Source: G963668435 sp963668435
GTDB lineage: Bacteria > Latescibacterota > Latescibacteria > Latescibacterales > Latescibacteraceae
Reading direction: 5' to 3'
DNA length: 64,000 nt
Assembly (NCBI GenBank): GCA_963668435.2
Contig: CAXXSC010000010.1
Coordinates: 535,002-599,001 of the forward strand
Shown here: positions 37,378 through 46,787 of the stretch, in pieces
How the letters are laid out: the number at the start of each line of letters is the position of its first letter
How positions within the stretch are numbered: the stretch's first letter is position 1
The notes under the pieces: model-generated
What the model saw: only the letters and a program-made list of their open reading frames with translations
Databases searched by the model: none
Told to the model about the DNA's origin: nothing
Program-made: the position numbers and the translations under genes

Positions 37378-37464
37378 GACAATCTTCCCCTTTCCCCGAA
37401 AGCCGGTAAGGACCGGTGAAATGGACGATGTCGTCGGAAACGTCAGCTTATCAGCGTCCGGATG

Positions 37465-39270
37465 TCACTCCCATTCGAACGTTCCCGGCGGCTTGTTCGT
37501 TATGTCGTAAAATACGTAGTCGATGCCTCCCAGTGCGAGTATTCTCTCCGCCATCTCGTTGAGGCTGTCATTGTCCATGCGGAAAAAACGTGCTGTCATG
37601 ACATCGGATGACTCCAGCGGCCTGACAACTACGCACTCTCCGGCCCCATCTTTCGAAACCGGCAGAAGCACCACCGGCATCTGGAACACCTTTTCATAGA
37701 GACCGTTTTTCCTGAGTACATTCATGGCCTCGTTGTCCGCTTCACGAAGCAGGTCGAGACGGTCCCGGGTCATGGTCGCCGCTTTGGAAAAGAGCGGTGC
37801 CAGCTTGCCGCCTCCGATTTTGTATATGACACGGTTGACACCATCGATCTCGTTTGTTATATCCGTCGACAAGAGCTCGAGCGTTTCCCAGTCGAATCCG
37901 CCATCAACGGCGGCCGGATGGGCATAGGTCCTGCTGTCACCCTGTACGCCCACACTCCTGACCGGAATAAGCACCGAATCATAGCCTTTTGGTGAGGCTT
38001 TCTGTTTAACCGCCTCATCAACCTCGTGATAGTCGGAAGTGGACTCACCGCCTGAACCGCAGAGTACGCGCACACCGATACCGGGTCCCGGAAACGGATG
38101 GCGCCAGACAAGATCATGCGGCAGGCCGAGACGTTCGCCGACCTCGCGAACCTCGTCCTTATAAAGCTGGTCGAGTGGCTCGACCACGAGGCCTTTCGCA
38201 ACCATTTCCTTGATCATGTCGGTGCGGTTGTGATGAGTCTTAATCACATCGGCATGACGTGAGCCACCGGACTCGATAATATCGGGATAGAGCGTCCCCT
38301 GCCCCAGAAGCCAGCGTTCGGGATCGAGCTCGAGCTTGTCCAGCTCACGATCCTTGACATAGATAAACTCGTCACCGATAGCCTTGCGTTTTTCCTGGGG
38401 ATCGGTGAGCCCTTCAAGAGCCTTGAGAAAATCATCGGTCCGGTCCACAATGGTCAGGTTATTGAAGTTCAGTTTTTCAAGGGCTTTTGCAACACCGGCC
38501 GTCTCATTTTTCCGCATCAGGCCATTGTCGATATGAAGGCCGAGAACGCGGTCCTCACCAAGCGCCTCGTTCAACAAAGTGAAAGTCACCGTTGAATCGA
38601 CACCACCGGAAACAAGAAGAAACACATTGAGGTCGCCGACCTGACGACGTATTTCTTCCATTTTTTCGCGGATGTAACCATCCATCGACCAGTTTTTTTC
38701 AAGGCCGCAAAGGGCGATGAAATTTGAGAGAATGTTGTCTCCATGCGGAGTGTCCTTGACCTCTGGATGGAACTGGAGACCATAGAGCTTCCGTTCAACG
38801 CTGGCGATGGCCGCAACCGGGCAGTCAGGAGTTTTACCGATAACCTCGAAGCCCTCGGGCGGTGAGGCCACAGAATCACCGTGGCTCATCCAGACCAATT
38901 CACTCGGCTCAAGGTCGGAAAACAGAGGATTCGCCGTATCGATATCAACCTCGGCACGACCGTATTCACGCCTTTCGAGTCGCCTGACATCGCCCTTGAG
39001 CAGGTAGGACATGAGCTGCATACCGTAGCAGAGCCCCAGTGTCGGAATACCAGTCGAAAGAAGTTCCTCATTAAACGGGGGCGCGTCCTCGGCATAGACA
39101 CTTGAGGGCCCGCCTGAGAGGATAACACCGCCGGGATTACCCAGCTCAGAGACTGAACAGTCGGGGTGTTTGATATCGGCATATACGCCAAGATGCCTGA
39201 TACGTTTCGCAATCAGGTGAGCGTACTGGCCGCCGAAATCGATAATCGTTATCTTGTTTTCATGTGCCAT
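37465..39270 (-). CDS. guaA: GMP synthase (glutamine-hydrolysing), long form with two dimerisation subdomains
   Basis: 601 residues, well above the ~515-525 of most bacterial enzymes. Glutaminase domain ~5-200 with nucleophile in LGLCYGMQLMSYL and GLQFHPEVKDT; ATP pyrophosphatase with SGGVDSTVTF and HHNRTDMIKEM. The C-terminal part is doubled: VRSVGVQGDSRTYAHP, then NRVIYKIGG (D1-like), then LREADNEAMNVLRKNGLYEK and VVVRPLESSDVMT, ending YDITNKPPGTFEWE (D2-like). This order matches the human-type enzyme. The ATG at 39270 is used; a TTG two codons upstream is possible. It makes GMP from XMP. Confidence 0.96.
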   Translation of the reverse strand: MAHENKITIIDFGGQYAHLIAKRIRHLGVYADIKHPDCSVSELGNPGGVILSGGPSSVYAEDAPPFNEELLSTGIPTLGLCYGMQLMSYLLKGDVRRLERREYGRAEVDIDTANPLFSDLEPSELVWMSHGDSVASPPEGFEVIGKTPDCPVAAIASVERKLYGLQFHPEVKDTPHGDNILSNFIALCGLEKNWSMDGYIREKMEEIRRQVGDLNVFLLVSGGVDSTVTFTLLNEALGEDRVLGLHIDNGLMRKNETAGVAKALEKLNFNNLTIVDRTDDFLKALEGLTDPQEKRKAIGDEFIYVKDRELDKLELDPERWLLGQGTLYPDIIESGGSRHADVIKTHHNRTDMIKEMVAKGLVVEPLDQLYKDEVREVGERLGLPHDLVWRHPFPGPGIGVRVLCGSGGESTSDYHEVDEAVKQKASPKGYDSVLIPVRSVGVQGDSRTYAHPAAVDGGFDWETLELLSTDITNEIDGVNRVIYKIGGGKLAPLFSKAATMTRDRLDLLREADNEAMNVLRKNGLYEKVFQMPVVLLPVSKDGAGECVVVRPLESSDVMTARFFRMDNDSLNEMAERILALGGIDYVFYDITNKPPGTFEWE

Positions 39271-39293
39271 GAGCAACTCTTATTTATAATATG

Positions 39294-40895
39294 TTATGAC
39301 AGTATCTCTTCATTCATGATAAATGTATCGTGATGCCAGACATGGTCATCCCGCACGGGATAATCTGTCGTGTAATGGAGACCGCGCGATTCCTTTCGGT
39401 GACGGGCACTCATGATTATGAGCCAGGCAACAACAGCAACGTTACGAAGTTCTATCAGCTCAAGCGAAAGACGTGTCCGGCGGTAATACTCCTCGACCTC
39501 GTCACGGATAAGCGCAATACGGCTTTGGGCACGCCGAAGCCTGAAATCACTTCTCACGATACCAACGAGATCCCACATGAGCCGCCTGATGTTTCTGCGG
39601 TCATGGGAAATTATGATCCACTCATCGGGATTGAACGTTCCTTTCTCACTCCATTCCGGCACCGATGGAAGCTCCGATGGTGTCAAACGGCTTTCGCGAA
39701 CTGTTTCCGCCGCACGGTTGGCGAGAACAACCGCCTCGAGCAGCGAATTGGACGCAAGCCTGTTGGCGCCGTGAAGACCCGTAAACGCGACCTCACCCGC
39801 CGCATAAAGATTGGTAATCGTAGTCCTGCCATAGGAATCGGTCGCGACTCCGCCGCACATGTAGTGAGCAGCCGGGACAACCGGGATCGGCGTTTGGGTG
39901 ATATCTATATCATATTTCAAGCAGGTCGCATATATATTCGGAAAACGCTCTTTCGTCTCGGCGGCATCCTTATGGGTAACATCGAGATATACACAGTCAT
40001 CGCCGCTGTTCTTCAAATGGGCGTCGATGGCGCGGGCGACAACATCACGCGGCGCGAGTTCGCCTTGCGGATGGTTTTCCATGATCCGCTTTCCGCTGCT
40101 GTCGACAAGAATCGCACCATAGCCGCGAACAGCCTCCGAAATAAGGAATGAATTCGCTTCAGGATGATAAAGTGTGGTCGGATGAAACTGCATGAACTCG
40201 AGATTGCCGACTTTGGCGCCCGCACGGTATGCCATAGCAAGCCCGTCGCCGGTGGCGATATCAGGATTTGTTGTATGGTAATACACATGACCAGTGCCGC
40301 CGGAGGCCAGAATCGTGGTCCCCGCCATAAAGGTCTCGACAATCCCTTTTTTAACGTCAAGGGCGTAGGCGCCGAAACAGCTAATCGCTCCGCGGCGAGG
40401 CATGACTCCGACATTGTGCTCTGTCAAGAGATCGACAGCCGCATGATTTTCCAGAAGGGTGATATTAGGGTGATCTTTGACACAATCGAGCATGGCGCGC
40501 TCGATCTCGCGGCCCGTGAGATCGTCAGCGTGGATAATCCTGTTACGAGAATGCCCACCCTCACGGCCGAGCTCGAGCTTGCCATCATTATCATACGTAA
40601 AATGACAACCCCAGGAAATCAGCTGTTCGATGGCATGCGGCCCCTCATTGACCACGATATCGACAACATCTTCGCGGCAGAGGCCATCACCGGCCGCAAG
40701 CGTATCCGCCAAATGCCGATCTTTAGAATCGTCACTGCCTATGGCACCCGCGATGCCGCCCTGAGCATAGTTAGTCGACGACTCGTTGTCGCCTTTTTTC
40801 GTGATGATGACGACAGTGCCGAGATCAGCGACCTTGAGCGAAAATGTCAGCCCCGCAATGCCTGATCCAATCACGAGAAAATCGGATTTTACCAC
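39294..40895 (-). CDS. nadB: L-aspartate oxidase
   Basis: 533 residues from the GTG at 40895, which has an excellent ribosome site (gaggagg) and places the FAD motif FLVIGSGIAGLTF at residue ~5; 40 further in-frame residues upstream are non-conserved. FAD enzyme oxidising aspartate to iminoaspartate. NYAQGGIAGA, HSRNRIIHADDLTGREIE, the substrate-binding MQFHPTTLY and GEVAFTGLHGANRLASNSL are typical. A C-terminal helical domain is present. nadA lies upstream on the same strand, giving the de novo NAD pair. Confidence 0.95.
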   Translation of the reverse strand: MVKSDFLVIGSGIAGLTFSLKVADLGTVVIITKKGDNESSTNYAQGGIAGAIGSDDSKDRHLADTLAAGDGLCREDVVDIVVNEGPHAIEQLISWGCHFTYDNDGKLELGREGGHSRNRIIHADDLTGREIERAMLDCVKDHPNITLLENHAAVDLLTEHNVGVMPRRGAISCFGAYALDVKKGIVETFMAGTTILASGGTGHVYYHTTNPDIATGDGLAMAYRAGAKVGNLEFMQFHPTTLYHPEANSFLISEAVRGYGAILVDSSGKRIMENHPQGELAPRDVVARAIDAHLKNSGDDCVYLDVTHKDAAETKERFPNIYATCLKYDIDITQTPIPVVPAAHYMCGGVATDSYGRTTITNLYAAGEVAFTGLHGANRLASNSLLEAVVLANRAAETVRESRLTPSELPSVPEWSEKGTFNPDEWIIISHDRRNIRRLMWDLVGIVRSDFRLRRAQSRIALIRDEVEEYYRRTRLSLELIELRNVAVVAWLIIMSARHRKESRGLHYTTDYPVRDDHVWHHDTFIMNEEILS

Positions 40896-41084
40896 GGTTC
40901 CTCCTCGCCGAGTATGCAGTTCCCGTAAACGTAAAAATATAATAAAATAACGATTTTGGGAAAAGTATTTTCTGCCTGCCGCACAAAATGTTGTATCATT
41001 TTTAAAATGACACAACTTTATATTGCACCTTCAGCGGGAAGTACACTCGATAACAAATGCCTTGAAAGCGGGTGGCGTTTCGTA

Positions 41085-42032
41085 TCAGGTCACATCCAGC
41101 ATACGCTCCAGTGAAGCACGTGCTTTTTCGATTACCGTGTCAGACAAGGATATCTCGTACTGCCCCGTTTCAATGGACCAGCAGACCTTGGGCAATGTCG
41201 TGAGTTTCATTGTTGCACAGACAGCAAATTCGGACAACGGCCAGATGTTGACATCGGGGTGACGGAGCTGGAGCTGTTTAACAAGGCCAACCTCGGTACC
41301 AATAATCACACCACGCTCTTTATCGGCTTGATCGGTCAGATCCTCAACAAACCTGGCCATGCCGCTTGTTGAAAAAACGTGATCGGCGAGCTCAACCACC
41401 TCGGCGGGCGATTCAGGATGTACGATGAAAGCCGCGCCGGGGTGCTCGTTCCGTGCGCGCTCGACATCCTTGACAGTCAGGAAATTGTGGACATAACAAT
41501 AGCCGTCCCAGGGCTTGATATCTGCGCCGGTCATATTTTTCGTATAACCACCGAGGTTCTTGTCAGGGACAAAAAGAACTTCTTTCTTTCCGATTGACTC
41601 GATGACCTTCACAGAATTAGCAGAGGTACAGCAGATATCGGTCAATGCTTTTACTTCGGCCGTAGTATTGACATAGGCCACAACAACGGCATCGGGATTC
41701 TCACGCTTCGCCTCAGCGAGCTCACCTGGATCAACCATTTGAGCCATGGGACAGCTTGCTTTACTATCCGGCAGGAGCACTGTTTTCCCGGGAGAAAGAA
41801 TTTTCGCGCTCTCAGCCATGAAATCCACACCACAAAAAACGACAACATCGGCGTCGGTCGTGGCGGCTTTACGGGCAAGCTCAAGCGAATCACCCAGAAA
41901 ATCAGCAACTTTCTGAACTTCAAGGCGCTGGTAATTATGACCGAGAATGATGGCGTTCTTTCCTTTTTTCGCGGCCTCGATACGTGCGATCAATTCATCA
42001 TCAGTCATTTTTTCATAGTCTTGCAGTTCCAT
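41085..42032 (-). CDS. nadA: Quinolinate synthase
   Basis: 315 residues from the ATG at 42032 (ribosome site aagagg; a GTG one codon upstream is possible). A 4Fe-4S enzyme condensing iminoaspartate with dihydroxyacetone phosphate. Its three cluster cysteines are seen in VVFCGVDFMAE, ICCTSANSVKV and FAVCATMKL. AIILGHNYQRLEVQKVADFL is the N-terminal signature. About 190 bp separate it from nadB, with nothing obvious in the gap. Its 5' region carries nested tandem repeats. Confidence 0.96.
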   Translation of the reverse strand: MELQDYEKMTDDELIARIEAAKKGKNAIILGHNYQRLEVQKVADFLGDSLELARKAATTDADVVVFCGVDFMAESAKILSPGKTVLLPDSKASCPMAQMVDPGELAEAKRENPDAVVVAYVNTTAEVKALTDICCTSANSVKVIESIGKKEVLFVPDKNLGGYTKNMTGADIKPWDGYCYVHNFLTVKDVERARNEHPGAAFIVHPESPAEVVELADHVFSTSGMARFVEDLTDQADKERGVIIGTEVGLVKQLQLRHPDVNIWPLSEFAVCATMKLTTLPKVCWSIETGQYEISLSDTVIEKARASLERMLDVT

Positions 42033-42050
42033 CACAACCTCTTTCTCTAT

Positions 42051-42119
42051 TGTAAATATATTGTTATCGTCTGTAAATATATTGTTATCGTCTTACTCCG
42101 GATATCGTCTTACTCCGGA
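42051..42119. repeat. Nested short tandem duplications between lpxK and nadA
   Basis: A 21-bp unit (tgtaaatatattgttatcgtc) occurs twice in tandem at 42051-42071 and 42072-42092. A 17-bp unit (tatcgtcttactccgga) occurs twice at 42086-42102 and 42103-42119. The second pair supplies the last codons and stop of lpxK; the first pair lies in the nadA leader. Confidence 0.9.
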
Positions 42120-43205
42120 TGGTGAAATCAGTTCGAGATACTTGCCATTGTCATCGATCAGTTCAGCCCTGATATCGAGCACAGAGCATTCAATACTGTC
42201 AACGTCGAAACCTTCCGGAAGGTTCCGCTCATCTTTCGCGGTCATCAGCAGTATTTCCGCCCCGCTTTTTCTTACGTCGGTCAAAACAGCATCCATATCG
42301 CCCTTTGTGTAACGGTGGTGATCAGGCATAACGATCTTTGCCACGACATCCGCTCCGAGTGATTCGGCCATTGCATGAAACGATGCGGGATTAGCCACAT
42401 TGGAAAGCAGTGCGGTCTTTTTACCGTCAAGAGTATCTGTTCCGCGCATCTCATCCGCCCCCGGAACTCTCAGCGCAACCGGCATATGGCAGCTGTAAAA
42501 AATCGGTATCCTCCGATCATAATAGCGGATCATGCGCTCAAGCCTGTCGCGTTTACCATCGTCGGAACAACGGGTCACCATGACAGCATGGGCGCGTTTC
42601 AACGCCTTGGGCGACTCGCGCAGTATACCTCTTGGCAGGAGTTTTTCGTTGCCCCAGGGACTGACAGCGTCCACGGTGATGACATTGATGTTGCGGGCGA
42701 GTTTCCTGTGCTGAAAACCATCGTCCAACACGATTATCGCAGGTTTGAATCGCGCAACCGCGAGCTCGGCGGCAGCAACCCGGTCTCTGCCGACAACAAC
42801 GGGAACGCCATCAAGCGCCCTCGCCAGCACCAATGGCTCGTCGCCAGCGTTTTCAGAAGAAGCAAGAATATTTGCACCATCGGAGACAACAAGCGGACTG
42901 CCGGCATTCCCGCCATAACCACGTGAAACGACAGCGACCGACCATCCCTGCTCTTTCAGCATTGAAACAGTCATCATTGTCACCGGTGTTTTCCCGGTAC
43001 CGCCGACAGAGACATTACCGATACAAATAACCCTTGCAGCAACAGTCGTTTCCTTCAGGATATTCCTGTCAAAGAGGAAATTCCGCAGTCCCGCCGCAAA
43101 ACCGTAAATTTTCGAGAGAAACGTGAGAGAAAAACGGAGGAGAAAACTCCCGGATTTTTCTTCACGTCCATACATTATCTTTTCTACTGACGTATATAAT
43201 GACAT
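42093..43205 (-). CDS. lpxK: Tetraacyldisaccharide 4'-kinase
   Basis: 370 residues. Phosphorylates the 4' position of the lipid A disaccharide at the inner membrane. Walker A GNVSVGGTGKTPV near residue 63 and the family's VLDDGFQHRKL, plus KPAIIVLDD, are present. The N-terminal ~40 residues form the membrane-associated segment. Two starts are possible (43205 or an ATG at 43175). The C-terminus SGVRRYPE is shaped by a 17-bp tandem duplication. It follows waaA by 22 bp. Confidence 0.94.
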   Translation of the reverse strand: MSLYTSVEKIMYGREEKSGSFLLRFSLTFLSKIYGFAAGLRNFLFDRNILKETTVAARVICIGNVSVGGTGKTPVTMMTVSMLKEQGWSVAVVSRGYGGNAGSPLVVSDGANILASSENAGDEPLVLARALDGVPVVVGRDRVAAAELAVARFKPAIIVLDDGFQHRKLARNINVITVDAVSPWGNEKLLPRGILRESPKALKRAHAVMVTRCSDDGKRDRLERMIRYYDRRIPIFYSCHMPVALRVPGADEMRGTDTLDGKKTALLSNVANPASFHAMAESLGADVVAKIVMPDHHRYTKGDMDAVLTDVRKSGAEILLMTAKDERNLPEGFDVDSIECSVLDIRAELIDDNGKYLELISPSGVRRYPE

Positions 43206-43227
43206 ACCTGATCATTCCGAAAAGTAC

Positions 43228-44502
43228 TTAAAGAAGATTTCGTTTCTCAAGTGCTTTGACAGTCCTCGCCAGGGTACCTTTGAAACGGGCAACGGCACGG
43301 GGCCCCGCCACGGCCATTCTTTTATGACGGTCGCCTTTCAGAAAAAGCTCCTTAAGCACCTCGACAAGCTCATCACCATCGTGTACAAGCACCGCAGCCC
43401 CCTCGCTCAGCAACTCCTTCGATCCTGTCTGTTCCATGAATGGCCCGAAAACAACCGGTATACCCAGTGCCGCTGGTTCAAGAGGATTATGTCCGCCATA
43501 ATCGGCGAAACTACCTCCAATAAAAGATACATCGGCACAGGAAAACGCCCTGAGAAGCTCCCCCATCGTATCGAGCACGAGTACTTCCCCACCTTTTTCG
43601 CCGAGCTTTTCACCGCTACTTCTTGTCACATAAGGAACAGACTTTTCATGGAGGAGATTTTCGATTTCCGGCATTCTTTTCAGATGTCGAGGTACAATCA
43701 GCATAACTGTTTCAGGCATTGCCGACAACAGTTCATTAAACGCGTCGAGCAGCAATTCCTCTTCGCCGTTCCTCGTGCTCCCGGCCACGAAAACAGGAAC
43801 ATCAGGGGGAATACCGAGATCAACCCTGACCTGGTCACGGTCATAAGCACCAACATCGGGAAGGCCGTCGAATTTGACATTACCGATAACCTTGATCCGC
43901 GAGGGATCGACTCCCAGCAGCCTGAAACGCCGTGAAAACAACCGTGTCTGGGCGCAAAGCAGCGCAATATTCGAGGTCAGATTCTTGAAAAAGCCACGGA
44001 AAAACATGTAACGGCGGAACGAAGATTTCCCTATTTTGCCGTTCACCACGGCGACCGGGACAGACCTGTGCCTGAGAGCGGTCAGTATCGCGGGCCATAA
44101 CTCTGTTTCCACGAGCAGGAACAGCGATGGTGACACCTTCTGTATGAAATCACCTACAATCCAGGGATGATCGAAAGGTGCGAGAAACGCCGCATTGATC
44201 ACACTGACATCTCCTTTTTCATTCAGGGAGCGTATACGGTCCAGACCTGTCGTGGTTACTGTGCTGACTGCAATTTTTTTGGCAGGATTCCGGTGTTTTA
44301 TCTCAAGAGCCATCGAATATGCAATGCCAGCCTCCCCCATGGATGCCGCATGAATCCATACCACATCGCCATCAAGATAGATATCGGATGGAATACGAAG
44401 CCGGGCAAGGATCGTCGGCCTGCCGAATACTGCGAGCAGAAAAGCAACCGGATATACAACTGCAAGCAACAAGCTCATCACTGTGAAATACAGCAGGTTC
44501 AT
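43228..44502 (-). CDS. waaA: 3-deoxy-D-manno-octulosonic acid (Kdo) transferase
   Basis: 424 residues, GT30 family, adds Kdo to lipid IVA. One N-terminal membrane helix (~3-25), then HAASMGEAGIAYSMA, LVETELWPAIL, GSTRNGEEELLLDAF and GGSFADYGGHNPLEPAALG. Whether it adds one or two Kdo units cannot be told. The start overlaps the acyltransferase stop (ATGA, 44499-44502). With lpxK it shows a standard LPS lipid A pathway. Confidence 0.95.
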   Translation of the reverse strand: MNLLYFTVMSLLLAVVYPVAFLLAVFGRPTILARLRIPSDIYLDGDVVWIHAASMGEAGIAYSMALEIKHRNPAKKIAVSTVTTTGLDRIRSLNEKGDVSVINAAFLAPFDHPWIVGDFIQKVSPSLFLLVETELWPAILTALRHRSVPVAVVNGKIGKSSFRRYMFFRGFFKNLTSNIALLCAQTRLFSRRFRLLGVDPSRIKVIGNVKFDGLPDVGAYDRDQVRVDLGIPPDVPVFVAGSTRNGEEELLLDAFNELLSAMPETVMLIVPRHLKRMPEIENLLHEKSVPYVTRSSGEKLGEKGGEVLVLDTMGELLRAFSCADVSFIGGSFADYGGHNPLEPAALGIPVVFGPFMEQTGSKELLSEGAAVLVHDGDELVEVLKELFLKGDRHKRMAVAGPRAVARFKGTLARTVKALEKRNLL

Positions 44503-45173
44503 TCGGGTGTATTCACCCCCAGACGGGCATCGACATCACGTGTCTGATCGATCATTATGCGCTCCAACTCGGCGCGGTGAAATTCAATATTATCCGCCTC
44601 AGTACCGCCCTCGGCATAATATGGCTTGCCGAAACTCACAATTCCCCTGGTAAATGGCAGCGGCAACTGGAAATGATCCCAGCTTTTCGTAAAAGTAAGT
44701 GAACGCTTAACACTGCCAGTAACCGGAATGACAGGCAGTCCGGTTTTCGCGGCAAGATAGACTGTTCCAGGCTGCAAATGCCATCTTGGACCGCGCGGTC
44801 CATCGGCAGTGAAAGCAAAACTATTACCTTCACGGGCAAGCTTTACCATGCGGGCAAGCGCCCTGACACCACCGCGAGTGCTCGAACCGCGAACAGTATC
44901 GAAACCGGCGGACATAAGCGTCCTCGTTACAATCTCGCCGTCACGGTGTTCGGAAACCATGGCAATAATACCACAATTCCTCATCCTCAGGATCGGCAGA
45001 ACAATGCGCCCATGCCAAAGAGCATAAATACAGGGCTCACTTGCAAAACGCGAGAAACGCGAATCGGCGACTTCCTCTTTCATGTCTATACTCGCACCGA
45101 TGACATTGATAGCATTCCAGGCAAGTTCGCCAAGAGATTTCGGTGAAGTCAATGTCGAGGTCATTTCAGCCAT
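44499..45173 (-). CDS. Lysophospholipid acyltransferase-like protein (DUF374 family)
   Basis: 224 residues. CIYALWHGRIVLPILRM and FTADGPRGPRWHLQPG match the DUF374/COG2121 family, related to LPS and phospholipid acyltransferases, with the His in WHGR at the place of the HX4D catalytic His. A single hydrophobic stretch lies near residue 15-30. Genetic linkage to waaA and lpxK suggests acyl transfer in lipid A assembly. The substrate is unknown. Confidence 0.88.
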   Translation of the reverse strand: MAEMTSTLTSPKSLGELAWNAINVIGASIDMKEEVADSRFSRFASEPCIYALWHGRIVLPILRMRNCGIIAMVSEHRDGEIVTRTLMSAGFDTVRGSSTRGGVRALARMVKLAREGNSFAFTADGPRGPRWHLQPGTVYLAAKTGLPVIPVTGSVKRSLTFTKSWDHFQLPLPFTRGIVSFGKPYYAEGGTEADNIEFHRAELERIMIDQTRDVDARLGVNTPE

Positions 45174-45269
45174 CGGTATTGTTCCGGGAAATGTATTGTT
45201 GTTACTATCTTGTTTCGGTCAGTGACATATTGAAAGATTCGGATTGATCAAGGTTTTAAGAAATGGATT

Positions 45270-45986
45270 TCAATTTGATTTATACGCTTTTCGGATATAC
45301 TGAAATACGTTATCGAAAACATATTCTTTTCCCGCCTGGTTCAGCATGAGCTCATTATTGAAAAAGGTATAATAGCGTTCGGGATCTGAGACCCTGAGAC
45401 GCTCAAAGTGTTCTGCGCTGTCAACAACGGCGAAATCATGATGCCCTGCCTCAAAGAGTATTATTTCATTGAACTGCATCAGGCGTTGAATTCCGGGATC
45501 GTATGGACTAAGGGCACTTCTGTTGCCGATGGATGTCAATACAATGACATCGGTGCCGTGCTCTTTAAAATCACCGAAGAGCATCCGCACCTGGTCACGG
45601 AAATAAATATTAGTAAGCTCCGTCTGGTTCGAGTCCACGAGACCGAGCATGAAAAAGACGATATCAGGACGGTATGACAGGACATCGCTCTCAATGCGCC
45701 GCTTGAATGTCATGAACGTGTCTTCCGGGTAACTGGCGTTTATCAAGCTGACAGGAACACCAAAAATATCCTCAAGATGACTCCGCAGATATCTATTAAA
45801 ATCGGAACTTGTCTCGGACACCCATTTTGATTCGAAAAAGGCATTACCGACAACAACAACCGTAATCGATTCTTTGCCTTCGAGATTGGTGAATTTTCTG
45901 TTGATTATCTGCCTGTTGGTGCTGCATGAAAGAAACAGTGTTAAAACAATGGCACTTACGATAATAATTGAGAGATATCTTCGCAT
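45270..45986 (-). CDS. Lipoprotein with SGNH-hydrolase-like fold, catalytic blocks degenerate
   Basis: 238 residues from the ATG at 45986 (ribosome site gaaagga); 29 residues upstream in frame are ignored. A lipoprotein signal ends in LTLFLSCSTN, cleaved before Cys near residue 21. The fold resembles SGNH hydrolases (VVVGNAFFES at block I, RPDIVFFMLGLVDSN at block III, NQAGKEYV at block V). The expected GDS serine is replaced by Asn-Ala and the DxxH pair is not obvious, so esterase activity is doubtful. It is divergent from the SIS-like gene and shares its intergenic region. Confidence 0.65.
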   Translation of the reverse strand: MRRYLSIIIVSAIVLTLFLSCSTNRQIINRKFTNLEGKESITVVVVGNAFFESKWVSETSSDFNRYLRSHLEDIFGVPVSLINASYPEDTFMTFKRRIESDVLSYRPDIVFFMLGLVDSNQTELTNIYFRDQVRMLFGDFKEHGTDVIVLTSIGNRSALSPYDPGIQRLMQFNEIILFEAGHHDFAVVDSAEHFERLRVSDPERYYTFFNNELMLNQAGKEYVFDNVFQYIRKAYKSN

Positions 45987-46073
45987 GCATTTCCTTTCTG
46001 CAAGTAAATGTATTTTAATATAGCTGTGAGCCGGCAATGCTGTCAACGATATCTTTCGGGACAAAAATGGCAA

Positions 46074-46109
46074 TGAGTCATTGACTCACTCCCGGCGATT
46101 GTCTATATT
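46074..46109 (+). promoter_or_regulatory. Sigma-70 promoter with a 15-bp palindrome over the -35 box
   Basis: TTGACT (46081-46086), a 17-bp spacer and TATATT (46104-46109), start about 46116, leader ~25 nt. The perfect palindrome tgagtca-t-tgactca (46074-46088) covers the -35 element and is well placed for a repressor. No divergent repressor gene is adjacent. Confidence 0.75.
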
Positions 46110-46140
46110 AGCGACTCGACACATCTCTTGGAGACCGTCA

Positions 46141-46743
46141 ATGTTAAGTGAAATGTATATCAAGAACATCGTGCAGAAACTCGAAGGCCTTTCATCCGCC
46201 TCGGACGCCATCAAGTCCGCAGCGGAATTGTGCGGATCGGCTGCGCTCAATGGTTCAAATATCTTTATCCATGACAAGACAGGCATCATAGACAACGAGG
46301 TGACCGAACGAGCCTCCGGTCTTGCACTGATCCAGAAACTGAGCGGTTATCATGAAGCCGTCAAAGCTGGCGATGTTATAATTTTATCGTCGCTTTTCAG
46401 TGGTGATGCTGACGATCTCACCCTTGCTGAAACACTCAAGAATAATGGCACGAAACTTATCATAATATCGCCGAAAGGTTCGCTTGCCGATATGGCTGAT
46501 ATAGCCATTGTTTACAGCGGTGAAGATGGCAACGGTGTTGTCGAGATAGCTGGTCTTGAAAAATCGATATGTCCGGTCAACGGCATTATCAATGCAGCCC
46601 TTGCCTGGTCTCTCGCCGCCGAAATAGCGGTTTATATCATGAATGCTGACAAAGTTCCGACAGTTTTCTGCGGCCGTTATCTCAAGGACGGTGTCGAAAA
46701 ATATCAGAAAGCACAGCGGGATTTCACGGCAAAAGGCTACTAA
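46141..46743 (+). CDS. SIS-like (sugar isomerase fold) protein, cytosolic paralogue
   Basis: 200 residues from the ATG at 46141 (ribosome site ggag, 10 bp before). An N-terminal helix is followed by an alternating alpha/beta pattern like an SIS domain (NIFIHDKTGIIDNEVTERAS, then DVIILSSLF and TKLIIISPKG). The tail, ICPVNGIINAALAWSLAAEI with VPTVFCGRYLKDG, resembles the DUF2529/SIS group that binds phosphosugars. There is no catalytic partner. It is paralogous to the next gene and lies behind the palindrome-overlapped promoter. A role in phosphosugar sensing is only a suggestion. Confidence 0.7.
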   Translation: MLSEMYIKNIVQKLEGLSSASDAIKSAAELCGSAALNGSNIFIHDKTGIIDNEVTERASGLALIQKLSGYHEAVKAGDVIILSSLFSGDADDLTLAETLKNNGTKLIIISPKGSLADMADIAIVYSGEDGNGVVEIAGLEKSICPVNGIINAALAWSLAAEIAVYIMNADKVPTVFCGRYLKDGVEKYQKAQRDFTAKGY

Positions 46744-46787
46744 AGGCAATAATACTCCGATAGGCCGTAAACGGCGGAGACTATAAA

